Assembly (NCBI GenBank): GCA_007922225.1
Contig: ML679941.1
Location: forward strand, 58,243,849-58,307,848
Length of the DNA: 64,000 bases
Reading direction: 5' to 3'
DNA from: Emydura subglobosa
Taxonomy: Eukaryota; Chordata; Testudines; Chelidae
The notes beneath the pieces are model-generated. The model did not search any database, had not been told where the DNA came from, and saw only the letters and a list, made by a program, of their open reading frames with translations. This document shows, in pieces, positions 1 to 11,129 of this stretch. Position 1 is the stretch's first letter; each line of letters opens with the position of its first letter. Both the position numbers and the translations under genes were made by a program.

Positions 1-53
1 AAATGACCTATTGGGTCTTTACCAACTCTCACTTCTATGGTTAAGATATTTAC

Positions 54-259
54 CTTTAGGAATTTGTATGCTGCAAACACTCCCACACCAACAGCATACA
101 AGGGCATGAGGATAAAAGTGAAGTCTTTGCCACTTCCTTTAGTTCTCTCACTTTTCCCATCCTTTTCCACTGCATTCCTCATCTGCTGAAAGCTCTGGTA
201 TGTTTTACTTTCAGAACTTCCTGAATTCAGATGAAACTGATCAACTCTCTTAGATCCAC
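54..259 (-). CDS. RIC3/CCDC107-like membrane protein, coding exon 2
   Basis: Second coding exon, 206 nt, of a minus-strand gene. The acceptor is TGCAG before 259 and the donor is AAAG|GTAAATAT after 54. One base left over from exon 1 completes a glycine codon, and the exon is then open for 68 codons and ends in phase 0. It encodes a polar Ser/Lys/Glu-rich linker (starting GSKRVDQF) and then a hydrophobic segment (ILMPLYAVGVGVFAAYKFL, about residues 105-123) that fits a second membrane span. A short N-terminal hydrophobic segment, a polar linker and a Pro-Tyr-containing span is the layout of the RIC3 family, which are ER chaperones of nicotinic receptors, and of CCDC107. Family assignment comes from this layout and short resemblance only. 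The downstream exons, where a coiled coil would be expected, lie left of the window. Confidence 0.72.
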
Positions 260-1680
260 CTGCAAAATGAAATATTTTAAAAGAAAAAGTTTAGCCATTA
301 TTAATTTCAAAATGAGATCGTCCTGAGATTTTTCTTTCTTGTAGATTCACTTTTTTTAAATATTATGTCAATTGAAAGCTATTATAGAACAGCTACATAC
401 AAGGTTACAATAGACCAATAGATCATGTATGCACAGTAAAATGTATGCTAAAAAATTATCAAATTAAGATTCTTTTTCTTCCTAGCAACTAAGTAAAACA
501 CAATACCAGTTATCAGGCAGATTTCTTCCATACTAATGGAAATAATTTGGCACAGTAATTGCAAACTGCAGTGAAGTTAGATATAACCAGTAATACACTG
601 ATATTGAAAACAAAATGCAAATAGCAATCTGGCATTGAACTTAAACCTATTAGAACTGCTTTTCACTTTTAGCACCAAACTTTCACTAAGTTTTCTATTA
701 ATACTGAAATCAACATTTCTTTAAATCTACCTTTAGAAACAGAAATCTAATGTTGTCCTGTCTGAGCAAGAGACATTTACTTAAATAACCAGATTAGCAT
801 ATGTAAAATACAAATTTTAGCTGTAGGCTTAGTGTTGTTATGAATGATCTTACACATGTGTAGGAGTGCCATAACTCAGCAGAGTTAAATATTTAATGGA
901 AAAGAGCCAAGTATAGCACTACACATGTGCAATACACATTTTCCAAATACTTAACTCTATTATTTCTAAAAAGGCTTTCCATATGTCTAATTAAGATGTC
1001 CTATTGACAACTAAATCAACAAGGAGTCTGAAGTATTTGAATTGAGGGGAGCAAGAATCGTACTGAAGCATAAGAAGTCTGCTTCCCACATACCAATATT
1101 GTCTAGAAAATGGCAAATGAGATTTTAATCAAGCTTCACATGGCTAACATATACACCCATAAGCTGAAAATAAGCATGACGTTTCAGACTAATTTGTTTT
1201 TTCCCCCCAGAAATAAGTAACATTAAAACATATTCTTAGCTGAAGTGCCACCTCAGTCACAATTTCTAATATCCTTCAGAAAACCAGTACTGCTGAGTAT
1301 TTCTAGTGAGAATAATGATGAACATAAATACAGCCAGTTCTCTCACATGGATTATAATAAGCTTACTACTTCTGCCAACAGTTGCTAGCCTATGGACATA
1401 ATTTGCTGCCTTTTGAACAATTTGCCTTAATTTTTCCAGAGATGTGAGCCTTTTCATTCAACACCACTTCACGAGCAGGAGATACTGTACTTGAAAAAAT
1501 ACATTCCCTGGTATTATCTTACATCAAGATAGCAGTGAAGTTACTACATGTGGAATTCAAGCCTGAAATAAAAATAGACATTGCATTTTTGTCACACTTA
1601 CAGTAGGAAAGATTACTAAAATGGATTCCATTACATGGAAGATTTTACTTTACACTGGGCAGCTCTTGCTGGCAGGGAAG

Positions 1681-1696
1681 GGGGGGGGTGGGGGGG

Positions 1697-1724
<28 letters not shown>
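1681..1724. repeat. G-run and (TG)n microsatellite
   Basis: Two runs of G broken by one T lead straight into about 13 TG dinucleotides. The overlapping ORFs on both strands (cysteine-valine or threonine-histidine repeats) are artefacts of the dinucleotide. Confidence 0.9.
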
Positions 1725-1727
<3 letters not shown>

Positions 1728-2844
1728 GTCGTACCTGGACTTGGCTCCACGCGAACGGTGGGAAGGTGCGGAGTACAGTGCGGGGGGGTGAGCCCAGCTG
1801 CGGCTCGGTCACCCCCTATCCCGCCGGGCTCCGCGCCTCCCCACCGCTCGCGCAACTAACCTCACCCTCTCCCTGCTGGGCTCCACTCTTCCCTGACAGC
1901 AAGAACTGCCCAGCTGCGGCTCCCGCCCCCAGTATTTCACCATTTATACGTTCTATTTTTGGAACATTTACAGGGATTTTTAATTAAACTAATTTTTACA
2001 TCCCTATTACATACTAAATGATTCATGTGTTACTTGCGATATTTTTGTCAAGCTGCATGTAGATGGGAAATTGGAATTAAATTAAAGATAACTTTAAAAT
2101 GGGGGGTTGTATTTTTTTGTTAGTTAAATAAAACAACCTTAAATTCACTGGATATGCAAGAAAAAACATTTATCAAAATATATTTTGCATTTAAAACTAA
2201 CTCTTAATAAATAAGAGAAGTATCTATAGGTCCAATTGTTTCTGGTCACAATATCCTTCAAAATTTTAGAACTAGTAGATCACATCCTCTCCCATCATGT
2301 TTTTATTCATCGATTTGAAGAGAATAAAAAACAAGCTTTCCTGCTTTTTCAACTACCAATCAGCCAATAAATTGAAACAAAGAGTGTTCTCTCTACACCT
2401 GAAGAAGAAACTACTACTGTCAAAAGATGGTTTAGTTCTTCAGCAAACTCTGGTTCCAGGTGATTAGCCAGTGACTTCCAACAGTTCAGCAGTTTGACTC
2501 TCTTTAAACTTTGGCAACAAACGTGTGCTGCTTGAATATTAGGCCTTAACATAGATTGCCAATCTTGATGTAATTTTGAATAGGTTTATTCTTTAAAAAG
2601 TAATTTAAATTTTAAAAATCAATTTTAAAAGTATTAATTTTTATCCATCCTACAGTTCAAGTCATCTTCAGTAGTGATCATAGAACATACTCAGATGCAG
2701 GAGGGATCTCTTTTTGTTCATTACATATCAGAGTTGATGAGCTATAAAAGAAGTTTTGTTCTTTATTTCTCCTTGGCCAGATGACCAAAATAAGGCATAA
2801 TTCTCAAGCCTCCAAAAGGTATTCTCTTTTACTAGGTTCCTCTG

Positions 2845-4745
2845 AAAGTTCAAGTGATTGCTCACATGGATTCCATTTTTAGTACGTGTATGCCCCATAT
2901 GTGCAAGATCAGATTCTTTTGGTGAGTAGTGTCTGTTGGAGCCCCACAGGTCTGACTATGGCTCATGGGTCTCAGACTGCAAGGCTACAAAACTACAATG
3001 TTCAGACTCAGGCTCTAAGACCCCATGAAGGTAGTTTTCTTCAGTATTTTTATTAGTCAGTAGACACTATCCCCCACCTCTGTACAGAGACACTAGTAAG
3101 ACGGCAGAAGCTCAGTCTCCAGGATTCAAGATGTATTCCCCGTATTTTGATGCCTATTAGCAACGGACACTCTCAGTGCCTACTCTGACTAGGAGAGGGA
3201 CATATCCCAAGCAGTGTTTCTCCTTCTCCAAGCATGAGGGAAGTCTGCATGAACCTATTTTTCCTCAGATCAATGCAAGCCTCCTTGGACACCGAGGGAA
3301 GGCCACAGCCAGGCCAAATATCTCATCAATCTCTCTCAGTCAGTGCCCCACTTACCAGAGATTCCATCCCAAACTCCCAGACCACATCTACCCCATTCAT
3401 CGCCCACTATTCCAGTGTCAATATCTCCTGATCGGGGCAGAACAGAGCACTACCCCAGGGACGAGACAAGGTCACCTTTTCTGTTGCCTTGCAGGCAGAG
3501 ACACAAGAGTCACCAACCTCCTAAGGGCCAAAATTCTGACAAAGCCCCTTCAGGTGCTCTGATACTGATTAGCAACAGGACACTTTGGTACCCACTACAT
3601 CTATGGGTCATGTCTCTCCTGGCAGAGTTCTACAGTACTGAGCATGGGTCTAGTGTTGGAATCAACTCTCCCTGAAACAGAGGGTGGCAACATCCTATCC
3701 ATCAGCTTTTGAGTTATTGGCTAAGGGGGTAGCTGCAGTATCAACCTTCCCTCCACAGAGGCAGAAGAACCCCTCCTTTGGAGGAAATATATTCCTCCTC
3801 CTCTACATACACAGGAACTTCTCCTCCTCCTAGGGTAGCAGAATTCAATGTGAATCAATTTCTTCATCTCCCCGATTTTTCCCCAAGCCTCACTCAGCCT
3901 TGGGGCAGGTGGGAGGAGGACTTAAATTTCACACATTTGTCCTATCAGTGTAAAGGGATAGTGCCCTTACATGAACATAATTCAGGAACATATGCAGGTT
4001 TTTTGTGGCCTTTGCAGGCAGAATTCAAAGTCAGGCAATATCTTCTCGGAGATTATCTAAATCAGTTTCCAACTTTATAAGGACATGTTATGATTTAGTC
4101 AAGTTAGATTTGCCTAGCCACAAAAGAGCTAGTTACACTAGAACCCAGGTCTCCTACATCAGGACTGCTGCCTTTTTAAATAATATCCTTATTTCTGAAA
4201 TCTGTAGAGCAGCTACTTGGAGCTCAGTCCGCACATTTCCAATATACCTTCTTTGGTAAAGGCTTCCAGATCAGGTGCCCATTTTGGTGGAGCTGTCCTG
4301 AAGTCCTTCTTTAAAGTAAGACTCTGAGGAACCACCTCCAAGCAAATAGACAACTGCTTGTTAGTCATCAAGAATGAAATCAATGTGGACAATCACTCAA
4401 GGAGTGGTTACATACCCTACAGTAACTACTGTCTGAGATGTGTATCCACATGGATTCCAGGACCCTGCCCTCCTTCCCTGCTACTTACGCAGTTCTACTT
4501 CTCTGGGATCCTGTATTGGCAAAGGAATTGAGGGATGATTGGGCCCACTCAGCCCTTTATATCCTCAAGTAAGGGAGCACGAGAGCATCTAGAGCACAGG
4601 CACGGCTCCAATGGATAGTGTTAGCCAACAGAATCCAATCTTGGATGCACGCACACTAAGAGTGGAATCCATGTGGGCAACAAATCTCATAAAATCATTA
4701 TTCTGTAACTGTTCTTTTTTGAGATGCATTTCTAAAAGGGGCATC
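2845..4745 (+). mobile_element. DIRS-like retrotransposon, internally deleted
   Basis: The ends are inverted relative to each other over roughly 90 bp: the left end carries TTGCTCACATGGATTCCA (about 2859) and ends GTTGGAGCC, and the right end (about 4605-4690) carries the reverse complement with the same spacing. Inverted termini of this type characterise DIRS tyrosine-recombinase retrotransposons. Near 4180-4255 a broken frame reads EICRAATWSS, resembling the C-terminal active-site region of DIRS tyrosine recombinases. The remainder is short ORFs with stops. At only about 1.9 kb, most of gag and the reverse transcriptase is missing. The last 340 bp (4395-4735) is itself a foldback unit related to those at 29549 and 55253. 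Confidence 0.65.
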
Positions 4746-6407
4746 ATGACTGGCAGCTTAGGTTCATAGGCATACATACTATATTTCGTCTATCTTGATT
4801 GCACAATCATGCTTGTGAGCCAGTGGACTACTGATATTTACAGGAATCCAGCATCATCATTTGTTGTTGAAGGAATACCCTAGCAAAGTTGGGGTTTGTG
4901 TATTTTTCAGGCCTCCATTTGGAGCATATAGTTCTCATAAGAGGGTTTTCATCCTCTCATACATCAACATGGTAGGTAACCTCCTCTCTACCTCTCATCT
5001 CCCAGCCCCCTGATGCACACTAAATTTTAAGCAGGGAAAACTAGAGTGTATAGTTTGACAATGGTTTTACACTCACCACAGGAATGTCTTAAACCTTAAT
5101 TTCCCCTCCCAAATGGAAGGTTGCAACAGAATTTACAGTTACCCACACAGTTTCCATAGGAGTACTATATACAGGGGCTTGAAGGGAAAACTATAGCTCC
5201 AAGAATGAAGCCATTAGTGAGCATTGTTTATTTAATTTTTTTTTCCTTCTCCATTACTTTATATTTATGATAACACCTCACTTCAGTGGTCATTTAGAAA
5301 AATCTAAGTCAACAAACTACCTTATATAGTGTATATAATTAGGATTTGAATTATTATGGTGACATTTAGAAGCCTCAGATCCATTGTGCTAGGCACTATA
5401 CAAAGAGAACAAAGACACATCCTTGCCCCAAAGAGAAAAGTTCAGAACATGTAACATTCTATAGGTTAAACCTAAGTTTTAGTGCCATTCTGAATTGCAC
5501 AAAAAGATTTACACATTGTATAGAGGCTCATAAATTGTCCATTTTATTGCCAAGTATCCAACAGTGAATCATTAGAAATCACAGATCTTTTGTTATTTCT
5601 CCTGCCTTCAACTTATCAAGTCATAAGGTTGTCTCAAGGAAACTTAAATTAATCTAATTTATTGCACATATTAAAATGGACCACTTGCTTTTAGAAATTT
5701 GGCTGGTATAAATTAGCAAAGCTCCATACCAATTTAGACCAGACAAGTATTTGGTCTTAATGAACAGCTAGAATCTCAGAACTGAAGATTATTAATTTTA
5801 AGCAAATGTCTTTCCCAATGCCTGTTGGCAATACAGTGTCTGCTTAATTCCAGAAGTAAATACTAGCCCATTATCAACCAATCAACATTATTTGATTTCC
5901 TTATTGAGACTGTAACACTCAGCTTTTTCACCCTTCCCTGCATCCTGTTTTTAACCATTTCTTCAGAATAAAAACAACTAAGAACACCAGTTGGTCACAA
6001 ACAATACCTCTTACCTATTCCATGGAGTTAGCTTATTAAAATATGCACTTTTGAGAACAAAGCATCACCTACACTTAGGAGGAATTCCCCTTACCCTCCA
6101 AATTGCCTCTTCTCTATTAACTGAAGCAATGTCTGTCTGATCATTCTCCAAGATATTCTTTATCTTGTGAGTCCTTTATTATGATTTCATTCTGTTGACT
6201 GCAGACAGTTACATTTATTTTATACACCATAACGTATGAGAAGCATAGGAAGTTAGAGTTTGACTTATCCAGAGTTGATTGTCACAAAATTCTTTTCAAG
6301 CTAGCCTCAGATATGTGGCTCTGTAATTATGTGAGAACACAAAGTGATTCCCACTACAAGTCACAGACAAGTGTTTAAGTGATTACAGAGAGGAAGGGAA
6401 AGGCTAA

Positions 6408-6809
6408 GGCCTGGTCTACGCTACACAGTTAGGTTGATGTAAGCTGCCTTGGATTAACCTACTAGTGACTGTGTCTTCACTTAAATAGGGCTCCCATTGA
6501 CATAAGTGCCTTGCTACACTAATTTAGTAATACCACCTCCCCAAGAAAAAGACAGTGACCATCAATGTAATTAGGTCAACACAGTGTCAGTATACACACT
6601 GTCACTTATGTCAACTATTACTGGCTTTCAGGAGCCACCCCCACCATGACAGTACAATCGACACAAGCGCTCCTAGTGAGGACATGCGCCGTGGAGATGA
6701 GGAGTCAACGGTGTGTGTGCACGCCTGCACGCGCACACGATTAAATAACTACAGTGACTGCATGCCAATGTGAGTTAGGTCAACATAGTTTTGTAGAGCA
6801 GACATGGCC
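6408..6809. mobile_element. PIF/Harbinger-type MITE
   Basis: A non-coding element of about 402 bp with imperfect terminal inverted repeats: GGCCTGGTCTACGCTACACA on the left, and a right end GTTTTGTAGAGCAGACATGGCC that is its approximate reverse complement, both followed inward by TTAGGTTGATGT/TTAGGTCAACAT. The flanks are TAA on the left and CAA on the right, a decayed TWA target duplication typical of PIF/Harbinger. The same terminal sequence ends the larger Myb elements at 16862 and 54112. Confidence 0.75.
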
Positions 6810-6829
6810 CAACAGGCTGTAGCTTCATC

Positions 6830-7680
6830 CCCTTCCACAGAGCCCCCCGGCCGGGGGCGGGGAGGGGACAGAAGAGAAGACGAGGGTCCCAGACTGCACT
6901 TTCCCTCACACCCACAAACCTACCCTGCTACGCAGGGAAAGGGAGCAGCGTAAGACTGCAGCAGGCTGCCACTTCTTGCTCCCACCACCCTACCTCCAGC
7001 TCAGGGGACAGGTGGGGCGGGAGCCAGCCTGTTACTCGAAGCCAGCCCACCCGGCCTAAGAAGGAGGCGTAAGAAGGAGTACCGCCAGCCTCCCTGCCCC
7101 GCGCCGCTGTCTGGCCAGAAGGGAGGATCTGGCGGCGGCTCCTCCCGGGGCAAGTCGCAGCGCCCGGGGGGGGGGGGGGGGGGGAAAGGGGGGTGTTAGG
7201 GTCTGTCTGTACCTGCGGGGAGCTGACGGGGATCGTAGCGAGCGGGGCCAGCCTTGCCCCTGCGCAAGGCCCTGCCTGCTCCTCCGCCTCCTCCCCCGAA
7301 CAGCCTGGGCACTGCCACGAAGAGGCAGAGCAGCAGCACGACGGAGACTACGCACTGCTGCAGCGCTGAGACCGCCATGGCCGAGCCCGGCCGAGCGCCC
7401 CGACAACCCGGCCAGGCTCCCGTCCGGCCGCCGCAGCTACAAAGACTCTCCGGAGCGCGGCGGCGCCCAGTCCCGCCCCTTCCGGCGGAAGGACCCGCCG
7501 AGGAGCAGCCTGGGAGGCCGGGCCGACAGGCGGTCCCAGCCATGCTGCGGCTCCCCCTCCCCTGTCAGCATCGTCCCCGTGCGGGCTCCAGCCTCCCCGC
7601 GGCTAGGAGCGGATTCTGGCCGGGTTCAGACAGCGCGGCAGTGGCAGACTAACCCTCACACTCCGGAGTGTCCCCAGGCC
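6830..7680. promoter_or_regulatory. CpG island and promoter of the RIC3-like gene
   Basis: A sharply GC-rich block full of CpG, contrasting with AT-rich flanks. It contains GC boxes (for example CCCGCCCC near 7475), a run of 19 G at 7166-7184 just inside intron 1, and no obvious TATA box. It spans the minus-strand start codon at 7378, so initiation is expected at about 7400-7550 on the minus strand. Promoter function is inferred from composition and position. Confidence 0.7.
7213..7378 (-). CDS. RIC3/CCDC107-like membrane protein, coding exon 1
   Basis: First coding exon, 166 nt, starting at the ATG whose A is 7378 (context GACCGCC-ATG-G, a strong Kozak match) and ending at the donor GCAG|GTACAG. 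Residues 1-28 form a signal-anchor-like hydrophobic segment (MAVSALQQCVVSVVLLLCLF onward to PRLFG). It is followed by six glycines and an Arg/Lys-rich stretch up to RQLPA. The one-base overhang matches the phase of exon 2 at 259, giving about 124 residues over the two exons. Another in-frame ATG about 160 nt upstream would add an Arg/Gly/Ala-rich extension without features, so I reject it. The exon lies inside a CpG island, as expected of a broadly expressed promoter. The gene points away from the GLIPR1-like gene at 9874. Exon status is well supported; the family name is tentative. Confidence 0.72.
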
Positions 7681-7739
7681 CTGTCCCGGGACATAGAGAC
7701 GGAGCCCTAGCTCCCTCACTGCAAAACAGACAAAATATA

Positions 7740-7990
7740 CACAGCCCCAAAACACCCCTGCAAAGAGCCAGTTAGTGCCACCCCCACCACAGGACCAGCG
7801 CTTGATGCCCTACAGTCCGAATACACCCACCACGGGAACGTGTGGTGCCATGCAGTCCTAATACATCCTGCACTGAAACACCACTATACAGGACCACTTA
7901 ATGCCCAAGTCATGTCACAATACAGGCCACACAGAAACACCACAATACTGAGCCATTCAATGCAATAGGACACTAAACACCCATTATTTA
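7740..7990. repeat. degenerate tandem repeat, about 60 bp period
   Basis: Phrases such as GCC(A/C)TACAGTCC.AATACA, CC.CACTGAAACACCAC and AATACTGAGCCA/ATACAGGACCA recur at about 60-bp spacing, suggesting three to four eroded copies. No coding potential. It may be part of the RIC3-like upstream region or an unrelated minisatellite. Confidence 0.4.
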
Positions 7991-8261
7991 ATTATAAATA
8001 AAAAGTAAGACATTATAAATATATCTCATCCATAAAACCCTCCCCCCCCGGATTTTAGTAATGTCAAATGTCTTTCCCATGAGTGCTTTGAGTTGAGATA
8101 GGTGATATGTCTTTAATAATTTATAACAATATGTTATTATTATTAATTGGAATATTGTAGCTGAATAGCATTTACAATTTCAAAATTATTCCTCTCTTTC
8201 TTCAGACAGACACACGCATACTTACACACACTTTTGATTCAGCATGTATCCTTATTATGCA

Positions 8262-8945
8262 ATAGTGAAAATGTAATTAGACAAAAACTGTGCAAAGTTC
8301 AAGGAAAGTGGCCTTTCACATATGAAAGTTCTGCAGCCACTGATCATCATCCCACACTTCCATAATGATGTGGTCCCACCAGTCTGTGCTTGTTTCCTGG
8401 GACCAGAACCTGAGCTCCACCGACTGAAGATGCTGCATGACAGCTGTAGCAAACGGAATTGTTTTGCTCTATGGCTTGTAGTAGGCGGCCTCAGTAACAT
8501 CGCAATTTTCCATGCTGCAGTTCCTGTCTCAGCCTTGAAAGTACTGCAAGATAAGTTGTGAGGCGTTTGTAACACTCACAACGATAGTGCAGAACTGAGT
8601 GGGCTCTATGCCTCTCCGGCAACGGCGTATGTGGCACAGACTGGAGGGTTTAGAAAAACAGCACAAAAAAGTGTTTGTCTGTTTGGGATAAAAAGGGAGG
8701 GGGAGGGAGCACGTTGCATCATGGGAGGATGACAACCTACCCAAATGCCTCTGCCTCTAGTTGCACTGTAGGATAGCTACCCACAGTGCTCTGCTTTGAT
8801 TGTTGACCCAAGGGCAGCTAGTGGGGATGCAATACCCTGACACAATGAATGTGGTGTGATGATGCTCCTGCGACTTCTAAAATTGGGTGGTTGAAAGTTG
8901 TTTTAAAATAAATCAACTTCACTCCGCACTGTAGACATACTCAAA
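8262..8945 (-). mobile_element. truncated PIF/Harbinger element
   Basis: This block aligns by eye over most of its length with the end of the Harbinger element at 40200-40860. Shared strings include CATATGAAAGTTCTGCAGCC, GGAGCACGTTGCATCATGGGAGGATGACAA (listed here only as a landmark near 8707) and TGCACTGTAGGATAGCTACCCAC. On the minus strand a frame with stops carries the start of the transposase region (WDDDQWLQNF-like). The element breaks at about 8270, so the DDE catalytic domain is absent. Confidence 0.7.
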
Positions 8946-9359
8946 GTGCTCAAAGGAGCTTAGGCCAGTCATTGTTCCTGTATGCATGCCTCTGCTGGGC
9001 ATGGACCCACAGCTTTGTGTTTGTCTGCATGTATTGAAGACATGTGAGACACACTTTTGGGGCTATGACATAGCAGAGTTTCATATCTGTACATATGTAT
9101 GACATTACAGGAAACATGCTACTATAACAATAATGTTCAGTATCTCATGATTGTTCCAACAACACCTTACATGACATACTTTGCATTAGACAATACACAG
9201 TTACATTATTAGGATGAACATAAATTAAACACAAATCACACTATAAGGGTGTACATGGGGTACAGTGTGTCACAGTGTGTGTCTGCATGGGTCACGGGAA
9301 ATGCACAGTCAGAGCTATGTGTGTGTGGGGGGGGGGACACAGGTATGAGGAGGAAGAAT

Positions 9360-9690
9360 AGTCAATACTGTGTGTGTGTAGATTCGGGGAGGGGGGTACA
9401 GTCAGTGCTGTGTGTGTGTGGACGGGTCTGGGGAGGGGGTACAGTCAGTGCTGTGTGTGTGTGTGGACGGGTCTGGGGAGGGGGTACAGTCAGTGCTGTG
9501 TGTATGTGTGGACGGGTCTGGGGAGGGGGTACAGTCAGTGCTGTGTGTGTGTGTGTGGACGGGTCTGGGGAGGGGGTACAGTCAGTGCTGTGTGTATGTG
9601 TGGACGGGTCTGGGGAGGGGATACAGTCAGTGCTGTGTGTGTGTGGACGGGTCTGGGGAGGGGGTACAGTCAGTGCTGTGTGTTCTTGGA
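9360..9690. repeat. 45-bp minisatellite upstream of the GLIPR1-like gene
   Basis: GGACGGGTCTGGGGA starts at about 9420, 9465, 9510, 9557, 9602 and 9645, so the period is 43-47 bp with at least six good copies and a degraded copy at the left. Each unit joins a TG run, a G-rich stretch with three to four G-runs, and TACAGTCAGTGCT. The length differences lie in the TG run. A 45-bp period is a multiple of three, which explains the long apparent ORFs of 180-310 codons on both strands; these are not genes. Confidence 0.92.
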
Positions 9691-9873
9691 CGTGTCCCGG
9701 CTGGGGTACACCCAGAGCACGGGGCAGGGCTCGACTCGGGAGATTCTTTCTGCAACCGTTGGAGTCACAGCGCGAGCGCGTTCGAGGAGCCGTTTGAGCG
9801 CGAGGCAGGTGCCGCTCCCCGCGCCGGACGGGGGTTGCCTGCGACCAGTAGTCTCGCTCGGGGCGGCGGCGCC
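9690..9873 (+). promoter_or_regulatory. putative promoter and 5' UTR of the GLIPR1-like gene
   Basis: A GC- and CpG-rich stretch between the minisatellite and the start codon, with GCTCGGGGCGGCGGC immediately before the ATG (a GC-box-like site) and no TATA box. An in-frame upstream reading frame continues through the minisatellite, but it has no features of a protein. The transcription start cannot be placed exactly. Confidence 0.5.
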
Positions 9874-10059
9874 ATGCGGCTCTGGCTGCCAGCCGTGCTG
9901 GGGCTGGCGGTTCTGGCGGGCGTGTGCAGCCCACAGCGCAGGGCGGCCAGGCCGGTCCTGCCCAGGATCACCAACCAGACCTTCATCGACGCGTGCGTCC
10001 TGGAGCACAACAAGCACCGCACCGCTGTCCGGCCCGCTGCCGCCAACATGCAGTACATG
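9874..10059 (+). CDS. GLIPR1-like protein, exon 1 (signal peptide, start of CAP domain)
   Basis: ATG in context GGCGGCGCC-ATG-C, 62 codons, ending ATG|GTAGGG exactly between codons. Residues 1-19 are a typical signal peptide (basic Arg2, hydrophobic core LPAVLGLAVLAGV, small residues before the site near Cys18-Ser19). The mature start carries LPRITNQTFIDACVLEHNKH. This matches the opening helix of GLIPR1 family CAP domains, including the conserved Cys41 and the HN..R motif. NQT at residues 34-36 is a potential N-glycosylation site. This exon is much more GC-rich than the other five because it lies in the CpG-rich promoter. The closest alternative upstream start lies inside the minisatellite and is rejected. 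Confidence 0.9.
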
Positions 10060-11129
10060 GTAGGGAGGCGGCTGGCTGGGGGCGGCTGGCCAGGCTGCGG
10101 TCTCACGGGGGGACCCGAGGGAGGCTGGTCGCAGGATCGTTGTCCCACGGGGCACACGAGGGGGCTGGTTGTGGGGGGCACAGCCCCACGGGGGAAGCGA
10201 GGGAGCGCGGTCCGAGGGGGCACCCGGGGGGGGGGGGGGGTTGCGGGGGGCGTTGAGCCACAGGGACCGCCAGGGCGGCTGGGGCTCTGCCCCATTGCGT
10301 GTATGAAGGATCAATCCTGGAACCAACTTAAGAGCCAGAAATGAAAAATAAACATGTTACTAAATACTTGACACTTCGATGACTGGTGCTGCCAAAGCAG
10401 GTGATAAAGGGAGTGGGTGATTTTACAGATTAGGCGAAAGGCCTCTTCTACAATGTAAATTCAGCAGGCGGGGAGCCATTTACACTACCATTCAATACAG
10501 ATCAATTTTGTGCTGTGGACAGGACCAAAACATGTTTTAACCTTTCCACCCCATAAATCTTCAGTATTGATGTTTGCAGAGTTGCTGCCCAGTGCAAGAA
10601 TGAACAATACGGTGCCAGGGGCTACCGCATATTGAAAAGGGGCCGGGTAGCTGCAATTCTCTTTTACTGCACTGGAAGCTGCAGGTGTGCAGCCTCATCT
10701 GAGGATCAGTCCCACACATTACACTTATCCGTGTTGAGTCTGACAGAGTGGCTAATTTATAAATATATTTAATTATCTAAATATAGTTAAATATCTTAGT
10801 TAATGTCCACCAAGGAGATGATAAGAGAGATCTTAAGAGAATGAAATTCCAGCTACCTCTGTGAGGCGCCCAGGGCAAAGTGTGGAGTGTAGTCTTTGAT
10901 AGCCCCTGGGTCCTGAGCAGACAGAATGGAGCAGGTATCCCTTACACACACACTGATGCCCTGGGCCTGTCCCTTTCCCTAGGTGAGCAGTTCCTTGTCC
11001 TCCTTGCAGCACAGGCTGGCCTTGAAACACCAGTAGCCAGGGAGTTAGAAACTAAATAAATCCAACATGAGGGCATGATCCTACAGCTGAGAACAGTGGA
11101 TGTGAAAATAAAAAATCAAGCATCTTGAC

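Larger units (their letters stand above)
260..7212 (-). other. intron 1 of the RIC3-like gene
   Basis: Intron of about 6.95 kb between the two coding exons. The stretches 260-1630, 1990-2840 and 4750-6400 are AT-rich; I see no genes or clear elements in them apart from a short common repeat near 5370-5420 (ending TGCTAGGCACTATACAAA). A GC-rich patch around 1730-1930 follows a TG microsatellite. The recognisable mobile elements are listed separately. Confidence 0.6.

Noticed and set aside
7196..7543. Longer start for the RIC3-like exon, about 55 codons upstream
   Set aside because: The extension is Arg/Gly/Ala-rich, typical of translated CpG island, and the ATG at 7378 has the better context and begins a natural signal anchor.
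9360..9690. A CRISPR-like array
   Set aside because: Repeats are directly adjacent with no unique spacers, and the context is a eukaryotic intron-exon gene.
9249..9934. 182- and 190-codon ORFs on both strands over the minisatellite
   Set aside because: Pure repeat translations (Cys-Val-Cys and Thr-His-Thr types) with no domain and the same period as the DNA repeat.
9412..10344. 310-codon open frame that runs through the minisatellite into GLIPR1-like exon 1
   Set aside because: The open frame arises because the 45-bp repeat is a multiple of three. It would bury the signal peptide and read through the exon 1 donor into intron.
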